DNA from: Euleptes europaea
Lineage: Eukaryota > Chordata > Lepidosauria > Squamata > Sphaerodactylidae
DNA length: 64,000 nt
Reading direction: 5' to 3'
NCBI RefSeq assembly: GCF_029931775.1
Contig: NC_079324.1
Coordinates: forward strand, 62,565,268 to 62,629,267
The translations under genes were made by a program, and so were the position numbers. This document shows, one piece after another, positions 34,101 to 41,094 of the stretch (the first letter of the stretch is position 1; each line of letters starts with the position of its first letter). Below the pieces are notes generated by a model. The model was given only the letters and a program-made list of their open reading frames with translations. It had not been told where the DNA came from and searched no databases.

Positions 34101-36515
34101 AGTCAGAGTTCATTGGTTCTTGATTTTAAAAAAACCACACAGTTATTATAATTGGTTCTTGTAGGTTATCCGGGCTGTGTGACCGTGGTCTTGGTATTTT
34201 CTTTCCTGACGTTTCGCCAGCAGCTGTGGCCGCCGGCATCTTCAGAGGAGGAACACTGAAGTAACTCAGAGACACTGTCCTTCAGTGTTCCTCCTCTGAA
34301 GATGCCTGCCACAGCTGCTGGCGAAACGTCAGGAAAGAAAATACCAAGATCACGGTCACACAGCCCGGATAACCTACAAGAACCAATGATAATAACTGTG
34401 TGGTTTTTTTTAAAATCAACACGATCAGCATAAACTATAATTAAAAGCCACTCTTAATATGTTGGATCAAAACTGAAACTAACAACAGGAATTTCAAGTT
34501 TTTTAAAAAAAGGACAGGCCCCATAAAACACAGCCATACACTTAGGAAAAAAATTAATGGGGAAGCAGTGTGGTATAGTGGTTAGAATGTCATGCCAGGA
34601 TCTGGGAGAACCAGGTTCAAATTCTACAGGCGCTTTCCCAGAATCTCAGGAAGGGAAGCCAGGAGCCCTGGCGCAGGATGGGGCTTGCCCAGAGCCCGGC
34701 GGTTCCCACGCCTCGAAACCAACAGTATTCATTTTTGAGATCATGCATGCACACGGCTTTCATCCCTCGAGCAGAGCCACAGGCACGCCCTGTAAAAGCA
34801 AAGTGCCTCCCTAAATCTAACCCCGCGAGGTCTCTCTAAGCCACTGGTTCCCAACCAGGGGTCCATGGACCCCCAGGGGTCCGCGAGAACTAAATTAAGG
34901 TCTGCGAAACAAAGTTATAAACCCATAATAAATTAATATTTTCAATTAAAAGTTATCTATTATAAAAATATATATTCAACTATTATTCTAAGTTTAATGT
35001 TTAACTAACAGTTATGATTAAAGTTTATTTTCAAATTCTCTGAATTTTTATTTTGAACCTTGGGGTCCCTGCACCGAACAAAAAAGTCCTAGTGGTCCCT
35101 GGTCAAAAAAAGGTTGGGAACCACTGCTCTAAGCTCCTGCTGCAAGCCTGCATAGAACAGAAAGGGAGGGGAAAGCTCTCTGTACATGCACAGGGGGGCA
35201 CACCCCCTTTCCAAATGGCATTGCTGCATTATGTTCCATGGGTGGAAATCCCTGGGCACTGAAAGCGGGGCTCCGGCTCAGCGCCTTCCAGACCCCAGCC
35301 CCCCATCGCCTTTCATTGCCAATGAGATCCCTCCAGGCAGCCAAGCCAGCCGGAGACCTCTTGATCCACTTGGACCCCTGTGATTGGTGCCTGACAGAAG
35401 CCCCTGGCCTCCCATTGGCTCTCTCACCCCAGCAGGACACAGGTGGGCGGAGAGAGATTTTTGTAATTGCAAAGTTGCAACTGCGAACCCGGGCAGGGGA
35501 AAACGGGCGAGGCCCCCCCCCACCCGCCAGCCCCCCCCCACTGGTCTTGCAAAGCTTGAACCCGGTCCCTGCTTACCTAGGCACAAGCACCATTCAACTG
35601 CGCGTTGATTACTTGCGAGTAAACCCGGGTAAGGCATGGATGCACGTGGGGGCCTCCACGCCCTCCCCCTCGAGATGCAGCCAAAATCCCGTCCCCACCA
35701 ATCAATGCGACTAGTCTGCACCCTTCCAAACTGGGGAGGGGGTTTTGCAATTAAAACCTTCCTTTAGAAAATACGCAACCAGCTCCATCAGGACTTCCGT
35801 TTGCATCTAGGGTTGCCCACCAGCCCCTATATATTGAAACCCCCCCCCCAAAAAAAAGAACCACCACCAGTAAAGCGAGCAAAAATCAACGCGTCGAGCA
35901 TCGCAAATCGGTGGGGGGGCGTGCGCTCGACCCACGCTCTGCCCCCAACAGAGCCGACACAGGAGGAGGAGGGCAAATGCGTGCCCGTGGGCTGCCATGG
36001 ATGCGATGCCCCCCCCTTGCGAGCAGACGGGCCAAGGGGGGGCATTCTGGCCCGACACCCCTCCCCCAGCGTCCAGGGGCCCCCCCCCTGCCCGAGGCTC
36101 CTGTCCACCCGCTCCTTCCCCGCAACAGGGATCAAAGACAACGAATGTCCGAGGGGGGGGGCGTCAGTTTGCAACCCAGTTTGCAACCCAGTTTGCAATC
36201 CGAGGGGGCGTCAGTTTGCAACCCTTTGTCAGTTTGCAATCCGAGCTTTGGGGGGGGCTGCAAAGGGGAGGACCCCCCACCCGGGCACGCGGGGGTCTCC
36301 GGTGGCCGAGCGCCCCGCTTCTCCTGGGGGGGCAGAGGGGCGCCCCCCCCAGGCCCGCACACCTGCCCATCGCCCCCCCCCTTTACCTTGTGGAAGGTGA
36401 GGGTGTCGAGCGGCAGGGCGCCCTTGGTGTTGAGCGCCCGGCTGCTCCGCCAGGCCGAGCAGCAGAGCAGGGCCAGCAGCAGGCGGGCGGCCGTCCGGGC
36501 GAGCCCCGCAGCCAT
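27640..36515 (-). CDS. ERP29: ERP29, endoplasmic reticulum protein 29 (complete)
   Basis: ERp29 is a soluble ER-lumen chaperone of the PDI family that helps secretory proteins fold without redox activity. Three coding exons (36387-36515, 32682-32820, 27640-28142) join to 256 residues, close to the human 261. Residues 1 to about 27 form a signal peptide with a leucine-rich core (RLLLALLCC). Residues about 28-145 are the thioredoxin-like domain. The usual CXXC is absent and reads [13 protein letters not shown], as is normal for ERp29. The lone conserved cysteine is in MPGC at about residue 152. The helical C-terminal domain ends in the ER-retrieval signal KEEL. The frame is intact throughout, so the gene looks functional. 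It runs on the same strand as both neighbours, unlike the arrangement I recall for human. Confidence 0.97.
28357..28712 (-). mobile_element. Dimeric T1 SINE in ERP29 intron 2
   Basis: Same architecture as 12098-12424. The junction is near 28572 (CCCCTCTCCATGGCTCTCCA on the plus strand). Both tRNA-like heads keep recognisable A and B boxes. Confidence 0.87.
28955..29130 (+). mobile_element. 5S-rRNA-derived SINE
   Basis: GGAAGCTAAGCAGGGTCAGC and TAGTATTTGGATGGGAGG match 5S rRNA, then the SINE body GGCAGGCAATGGCAAACCA and GTTGGCTGTGACTTGACGG. The 3' end resembles BovB. Confidence 0.85.
29607..29787 (-). mobile_element. CR1-family fragment, first of two tandem copies
   Basis: The plus strand carries CAGCAGTCTGATCACATAGT GGCCAACCAGGTGCCTC, the antisense of a squamate CR1 segment. 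It matches 29788-29941 next to it. Confidence 0.8.
29788..29941 (-). mobile_element. Older CR1 fragment, left part
   Basis: It runs to GCACCTAATATAATA, where the plus-strand CR1 interrupts it. The continuation resumes at 31074. Confidence 0.85.
29942..31073 (+). mobile_element. CR1 LINE with partial reverse transcriptase, inserted in an older CR1
   Basis: The frame gives [40 protein letters not shown] and FADDTKLGG (the FADD catalytic motif), then a later frame [15 protein letters not shown]. The 3' end is CAACTCTATGATTCT. The copy is 5'-truncated and frame-shifted. It splits an older minus-strand CR1 (29788-29941 and 31074-31262). Confidence 0.92.
31074..31262 (-). mobile_element. Older CR1 fragment, right part
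   Basis: It resumes GGCATGCTTCCTCTGATCC and continues with CATTTTGACTAG-like and CAGGGAGTTCCACAATTTAA blocks in the same family order as at 15.6-15.8 kb. Confidence 0.85.
31732..32441 (+). mobile_element. hAT-type transposon, about 710 bp
   Basis: Left end CAGGGGTGGGGAACGTCAGG and right end AAAAGGTTCCCCACC are inverted to each other. The last bases of the right end are lost, so no clean target duplication is left. No transposase frame is visible. Confidence 0.75.
32682..32820 (-). CDS. ERP29: ERP29 coding exon 2 (thioredoxin-like domain)
   Basis: A 139-bp exon (acceptor TTTTTAAAAG, donor TCAG|GTGAGA) encoding [20 protein letters not shown] and then [12 protein letters not shown] to VAEVGIS. 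The acceptor tract is T-rich but ends in AAAAG, a slightly weak site. Phase 1 at the 3' end. Confidence 0.96.
32821..33162. other. ERP29 intron 1 sequence
   Basis: Unrecognised sequence upstream of exon 2. Confidence 0.4.
33163..33202 (+). repeat. GAAG microsatellite
   Basis: About ten imperfect GAAG units in ERP29 intron 1. Confidence 0.9.
33325..33596 (+). mobile_element. Sauria-type SINE, long form, 5'-truncated
   Basis: GGAGCGGTGGAGAACCGGGT to ACCAATTCTTCTTC. Confidence 0.86.
33597..34120. other. ERP29 intron 1 sequence
   Basis: Mostly unrecognised. A foldback-family start (CGAAGGCTTTCACAGTCAGA) appears at 34088. Confidence 0.45.
34121..34418. repeat. Near-perfect 298-bp palindrome
   Basis: Arms 34121-34260 and 34281-34418 are inverted copies with few mismatches and a 20-bp loop. 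The arms carry the foldback-family sequence (GGTTATCCGGGCTGTGTGAC, TTTCCTGACGTTTCGCCAGC) and share the A-rich outer part CACACAGTTATTAT. Confidence 0.92.
34555..34630 (+). mobile_element. Sauria-type SINE 5' fragment
   Basis: GGAAGCAGTGTGGTATAGTG to CCAGGTTCAAATTC is only the head of the short form. Confidence 0.65.
34842..35126 (+). mobile_element. hAT-type non-autonomous transposon (family H1)
   Basis: Same family as 10035-10298, flanked by an exact 8-bp duplication CTCTAAGC (34834-34841, 35127-35134). It lies in ERP29 intron 1. Confidence 0.93.
35135..35880. other. ERP29 intron 1 sequence leading into the CpG island
   Basis: Increasingly G+C-rich with several C runs. No repeat family or alternative exon recognised. 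Confidence 0.45.
36165..36241 (+). repeat. Short tandem array of CAGTTTGCAA in the ERP29 CpG island
   Basis: Five copies of CAGTTTGCAA occur in 77 bp with spacers of about 2 to 13 bases, just inside ERP29 intron 1. It is an A/T-containing minisatellite in an otherwise G-rich island. Confidence 0.8.
36387..36515 (-). CDS. ERP29: ERP29 coding exon 1 (signal peptide)
   Basis: A 129-bp, 43-residue exon beginning [19 protein letters not shown] and ending [13 protein letters not shown], with donor AAG|GTAAAG. The ATG has G at -3 and G at +4. The exon lies in a CpG island. The conserved KGALPLDT motif of mature ERp29 follows the predicted signal cleavage site. Confidence 0.96.
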
Positions 36516-36589
36516 GGCCAGCTTGTGCGCGGAAGGGCAACGGGGAAGCTGCCACCGGGAGGGAGGGGCGGAGGGAGGGGCCGGGGCCG

Positions 36590-36599
36590 CCCACGTGAC
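36590..36599 (+). promoter_or_regulatory. E-box CACGTG about 77 bp upstream of the ERP29 ATG
   Basis: The sequence CCCACGTGAC contains CACGTG with flanks suited to USF/MITF-type bHLH-ZIP factors. Its CCACG half also matches the second half of an ER-stress element, but no CCAAT sits at the right spacing. Function is inferred from motif and position only. Confidence 0.45.
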
Positions 36600-36721
36600 A
36601 TGCCCGCCCCCGCCCCCCAACGGCAAAAAAAAACCCGCGAGCGAGCGGGGAGCGCCCCCCCTCTGCAAGGGAGCCGGCCCCTGCGCGCGTGCAGAGTGCA
36701 TCTGGGGAGGAGGGGCCCTGT

Positions 36722-36769
36722 TCCAGCGGTGGAGCCTCTGCTTGGCATGCAGAAGGTCCAGTTACACTG
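36722..36769 (+). mobile_element. T1 SINE fragment, left of nested insertions
   Basis: TGGAGCCTCTGCTTGGCATG CAGAAGG is the T1 head. The region between anticodon and B box is lost. It continues at 37220 and 37589 after two inserted elements. Confidence 0.75.
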
Positions 36770-37219
36770 CAGTGGCTCCCAACCTTTTTTGGACCAGGGA
36801 CCACCAGGACTTTTTTGTTCGGTGCAGGGACCCCAAGGGTCAACATAAAAATTCCGAGGATTTGAAAATAAACTTTAATCATAACTGTTAGTGAAACAAT
36901 AAACTTAGAATAATATTTGAGTATCTATTTTTATAATAGGGAACTTTTAATTGAAAATGTTAATTTATTATGGGTTTATAACTTTGTTTTGCGGACCTTA
37001 ATTTAGGTGGCGAAGGCTTTCACGGTCAGAGTTCATTGGTTCTTGTAGGTTATCCGGGCTGTGTGACCGTGGTCTTGGTGTTTTCTTTCCTGACGTTTCG
37101 CCCGCAGCTGTGGCCGGCATCTTCAGAGGAGTCACACTGAAGGACAGGGTCTCTGATTTAGTTTAATTTAGTTCTTGCGCACCCCTGGGGTTCCATGGAC
37201 CCCCGGTTGGGAACCAGTG
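36770..37219 (-). mobile_element. hAT-type transposon (family H1) carrying a foldback insertion
   Basis: Inverted copy of H1 with ends CAGTGGCTCCCAACC and GGTTGGGAACCAGTG. A foldback-type element (about 37006-37165) interrupts it. It is inserted in a T1 SINE just upstream of the ERP29 promoter. Confidence 0.9.
37006..37165 (+). mobile_element. Foldback-type repeat inside hAT H1
   Basis: GCGAAGGCTTTCACGGTCAG, TAGGTTATCCGGGCTGTGTG and TTTCCTGACGTTTCGCCCGC match one arm of the palindrome at 34.1-34.4 kb. Confidence 0.8.
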
Positions 37220-37284
37220 GGACCAGGCAAACAGGTGATGCGAAAGACCCCTGCCTGAGACCCTGAGTAGACAGTATTGACTTT
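37220..37284 (+). mobile_element. T1 SINE fragment, middle
   Basis: GGACCAGGCAAACAGGTGATG to AGTATTGACTTT is T1 body between the hAT and the foldback element. Confidence 0.8.
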
Positions 37285-37576
37285 AATTCCCAGCGGGTCG
37301 CTGTGTTACTCTGTCTGCAGTAGTAGAAAAGGGCCAGAGTCCAGTAGCACCTTAAAGACTAACAAGAATATTTTCTGGCAGGGTCTGAGCTTTCGTGAGC
37401 CGCAGCTCACTTCTTCAGATACCGCTAGAATGTGAATCCATCTGTCTTTAAGTAGACATACTCATACCCTGCCAGAAAATATTCTTCGAAGCGAGCTGTG
37501 GCTCACAAAAGCTCATACCCTACCAGAAAATATTCTTGTTAGTCTTTAAGATGCTACTGGACTCTTGCCCTTTTCT
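37285..37576 (+). mobile_element. Two-ended repeat with 12-bp target duplication
   Basis: It carries CAGTAGCACCTTAAAGACTA at the left and the inverted TTAGTCTTTAAGATGCTACT at the right. It is flanked by an exact 12-bp AGTATTGACTTT (37273-37284, 37577-37588). It is inserted in a T1 SINE. The class is unclear to me. Confidence 0.85.
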
Positions 37577-37627
37577 AGTATTGACTTTGATGGACAAAAG
37601 GTGTGATGCGGTATAAGGCAGTTTCAT
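37577..37627 (+). mobile_element. T1 SINE fragment, right
   Basis: AGTATTGACTTTGATGGAC to GGCAGTTTCATGTG completes the T1 body and tail after the foldback insertion. Its first 12 bases repeat those at 37273-37284. Confidence 0.82.
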
Positions 37628-37760
37628 GTGATGTGAAAGACCTCTGCCTGAGGGAGCCATGGAGAAGGGTTGTGGCTCAGTGGTAGAGCATCTGCTTGGC
37701 ATGCAGAAGGTCCCAGGTTCAATCCCTGGCATCTCCAGTTAAAGGGACTAGGCAGGTAGC
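37628..37760 (+). mobile_element. Dimer-type T1 SINE, second head
   Basis: A partial body (GATGTGAAAGACCTCTGCC) joins through GGGAGCCATGGAGAAGGG to a second tRNA head. This is the same dimer junction as at 12.3 and 28.6 kb. The second body is cut at about 37760. Confidence 0.8.
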
Positions 37761-37879
37761 TCTGCAAACAGCAAAACTGAATTATTCAAGTAGGCTCTTC
37801 TATGCAGGCAATAGAGTTGCAGTCTACAAAATAATTTACAAAGTTATTTGGACAAATTATTTGGGACTGTGGTCTATAC

Positions 37880-38731
37880 CAGTGGTTCCCAAAGTGGGCA
37901 GTACCACCCCCTGGGGGGGCGGTGGGATTACCTAGGGGGACACTAAGAGGCAAGGGGGCAGCAGGGGGGGGCACTAGAGGTGGGCCCCTTCAACTGTGTT
38001 GTTCACTAATTTACAATAGATCAAGCTATGGCACCATGCTGACAAATTTGGTGGAAACGATCAGAATTTCCCCCCAGACTTTGAAGAGCTGGTACCACTG
38101 GATCAAGTTCATCAGTTTTGTTGAATAAATTTCAACTTAAAAGTTTTAATTTGATTTTGAATAGATGTGCAATTAACTGTTGCTGTTTTGAAATTTTATT
38201 GTTATTATCTTCTTTAGTGCGTCATGTGTGTGTGTGTTAAGTGCCATCAAGTCGCTTCCGACTCATGGGGACCCTATGAATGAAAGTCCTCCAAAATGTC
38301 CTATCTTTGACAGCCTTGCTCAGATCTTGCAAATTGAGGGCTGTGGCTTCCTTTATTGAGTCCATCCATCTCTTGCTGGTTCTTCGTATTTTCCTGCTGC
38401 CCTCAACTTTTCCTATCATGACGGTCTTTTCCAGTGACTCTTGTCGTCTCATGACGTGACCAAAATACGACAGCCTCAGTTTAGTCATTTTAGCTTCTAG
38501 GGTCAGTTCAGGCTTGATTTGATCTATAATCCACTGATTTGTTTTTTTGGCAGTCCACAGAATCCGTAACACTCTCCTCCAACACCACATTTCAAAGGAA
38601 TCTATTTTCTTCCTATCAGGGTGTGCGTCATGCACACCCCTATTTTGAATAATGCTTTTTATAGGGTAGGGGGTGCTGGGGTTGTTTGTGGAACGAAGGG
38701 GGCGGTGGCCCAAAATGTTTGGACACCACTG
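37880..38731 (+). mobile_element. hAT-type transposon with a BovB inserted
   Basis: Ends CAGTGGTTCCCAAAGTGG and GTTTGGACACCACTG, flanked by an exact 8-bp duplication GTCTATAC (37872-37879, 38732-38739). A BovB fragment occupies 38227-38622. Without it and its target duplication copy the element is about 446 bp and non-coding. Confidence 0.94.
38227..38622 (-). mobile_element. BovB LINE 3' fragment inserted in a hAT element
   Basis: On the minus strand it decodes to [20 protein letters not shown] and [20 protein letters not shown] and ends in a CA-rich tail. It is flanked by GTGCGTCATG at 38217-38226 and 38623-38632, an exact 10-bp target duplication. It lies inside the hAT element 37880-38731. 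Confidence 0.93.
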
Positions 38732-38739
38732 GTCTATAC

Positions 38740-40137
38740 TGAGTAGTTTGCCGAAACTAGGATCCTACTGTGGAATTTTGCATCATTTAATGTTTCATGT
38801 CAATACTTAAGCTTAGTTTCAGCTGTTTTTAGACTTCTGGTTGGTTCTATAACCCTAACCCTGCTTAGGGTTGCCAGGCCCCTCTTCACCACCAGCGGGA
38901 GGTTTTTGGAGCAGAGCCTGAGGAGGGCGGGGTTTGGGGAGGGACTTTTGTGCCATAGAGTCCAATTGCCAAAGTGGCCATTTTCTCCAGGGGAACTGAT
39001 CTCTACCTGCTGGAGATCAGTTATAATAGCAGATCTCCAACTACTACCTGGAGGTTGGCAACCCTAATCCTGCTGCATTGTTCATCGAACGTCCCATCCT
39101 GTCGATTGTATTGACTCACTCTGTGTAATTCCCCTCCAGTCCCAGTGAGAAAGGTGGACTATTAAGGACGTCAATAAAAAATAAATAATGAACTGCCAAC
39201 TACCCCTTCCACAAACTGTCCTACATTAGAAACTATTGTCTCCAGGCAAGTTCCTGGCCCCTCATAAGGTAGAATGTGTGAGACAAAAGAACAAGAAAAA
39301 CTTTTAGTGCTTTAAAAAAAATCCTAGCCTTCCTTCCAAGGAAGACGTAGGTAGGTTCTCCCATCCTTCATTTGGCCCTCACAACCCTATGAGATGGGTG
39401 AACGTGAGATGCCCCCAGGATACTCCGGCCCTCCCCACTGTACCCACATCCTAGCTCAGTGCCACAATCCACCGGGTGAAGTCTTTTGCTCTTAACTTCA
39501 GTTTGCTTATCTGCAAAAATGGGAATGTTTCATTACTTTTTAAGTCTAGGTGAAAATGCCATGTTGCACACAGTGATAGAACACCTTCGAGCTCCTAACA
39601 ACTTCCACGTGAGGCAGCCTTGTGGTCCTCAATGTGAATTGAGCACAGCCTCATTGTGCAGACGTTTTTAGTTGTACGAATTGCCATTTCTGTAGTATGG
39701 CCTGGGGGGGGGGGGTAGGTAGGTTGGATTTAGTAATTCCACCCCTCTCACACCACCTATAGTTTGAATAAAAGCATTTCATGCTGCTTTGAGAAGATAC
39801 CCATGGAGTCACCAAGAAGGAAATGGGTTTAGTGATTTCAAGGGTAAATCACTCCATGACTGGTGGCAGACAACCAGTGGTTAAAATCAGAGAATTCGTT
39901 CCTATTAAATGATTTCCAGAGCTGGTCTGGCACCCCTCAGAGGTCTACTCTGACCTGACCCCCTCTCAAGAGCCTGCTGCTCATTTCAAACATCTTACTA
40001 AGGCCCAGTGAGACATTTCCCTGCCCCCCCCAATTTTCCTCTGCCCCCCGCCCTTTTATACTGCTGAAGGAAATCTGCTCTGGCGTATCTTGCCAACTTG
40101 CCCTTGCCGGCTCAGCTCTGCCAAGCACCAAAGGACA
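38740..40137. other. Intergenic sequence between ERP29 and NAA25
   Basis: Apart from the MITE at 38870-39066, about 1.2 kb is unrecognised and repeat-poor. Confidence 0.45.
38870..39066 (+). mobile_element. MITE of the GGTTGCCAAC family
   Basis: Ends TAGGGTTGCCAGGCCCCTC and CTGGAGGTTGGCAACCCTA, full length. TA at both tips would fit a TA target duplication. Confidence 0.85.
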
Positions 40138-40330
40138 GCCTGCAAGGCTGTGGCTCAGTGGTAAAGTATCTGCTTGGCATACAGAAGTGTGCCAGGTTCA
40201 ATCCCGACATCTCCCGTTAAAGGTGATGTGAAAGTCCTCTGCCTGAGACCCTGGAGAGCCGCTGCCGGTTTGAGTACACAGTAGTGACTTTGATGGAGCA
40301 AGAGTCTGATTCAGTAGAAGGCAGCTTGTC
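40138..40330 (+). mobile_element. T1 SINE
   Basis: Full head (GCTGTGGCTCAGTGGTAAAG), B box and body through AGAAGGCAGCTT. Modestly diverged. Confidence 0.87.
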
Positions 40331-40789
40331 CTCTTTGTTTGCTCATGTTTATTGTCCATGGCTCCTGCCCCAGGGCTAGCCTGTTAGCACCCTTCCACCA
40401 TGCCTTGACACAGCCTTCCCTGTGAGCTCCTTTATATTTAATTATCCGAATTTCATTTTCAAGTGGCTGTAAGCTGCTTTGGGAATCAATGAACATGAAT
40501 GCTTCTTTTGCAAATCCTGGGATGCAAGAGTTATGCAGACCAGAACACGCAAACTTCCAGGCTACACTTGGATCGCTACTGAGCCTGAGATTTCTGTCAA
40601 GTCAAATTCTGCAGCCATGAGGGCTAGGAACATGCGTACTTGTTTGTCAAATGAGGGCCAAGATGCTGAATTCTGTGCCCTGTGTTGCTGTATTCTTTTC
40701 TGCACGCATGCACACGCGCACAAGTAAGAATTAACACAGCTATGCGCTGGGCCACTTTTCCAAGGCAAGAGAGGTTTAGCAACTCTGTT

Positions 40790-40915
40790 AGAGCTCTCAG
40801 CCCTACCTACCTCACAGGGTGTCTGTTGTGGGGAAGGGAAGGTGATTGCAAGCCGGTTTGAGTCTCCCTTAAGTGGTAGAGAAAGGCAGCATATAAAAAC
40901 CAACTCTTCTTCTAA
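40790..40915 (+). mobile_element. Sauria-type SINE, long form, 3' half
   Basis: AGCTCTCAGCCCTACCTACC to AAACCAACTCTTCTTC. Confidence 0.82.
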
Positions 40916-41094
40916 ACTCTGGTGTATTGCCCCGTTAACTGAGTGGGTCAATAGCATAAAACATCTGGGGTCTAATCTGGCTTACCTCCCCTGTTTTTTG
41001 TTACCCGTACAATCAAATTTTCCAACTGTTCAAACAGGTCACAGACAGGAGGAAAACATCTCATACATTCATGACGAGCAGCAAAACTCGAATT

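Larger units (their letters stand above)
35880..36740. promoter_or_regulatory. ERP29: CpG island and promoter of ERP29
   Basis: A CpG-dense stretch surrounds ERP29 exon 1. Upstream of the ATG are GC boxes (GGGGCGG at 36565-36571, CCCCGCCCCC near 36607-36616) and an E-box. No TATA box is visible. The island ends abruptly at about 36.7 kb where mobile elements begin. Confidence 0.82.

Noticed and set aside
35911-36891. Long open frames (up to 326 codons, also 35997-36848 and minus-strand 36132-36882) across the ERP29 CpG island
   Set aside because: G+C-rich islands lack stops by chance. The frames overlap on both strands, run into mobile elements and show no family motif. Only the short ERP29 exon 1 is supported.
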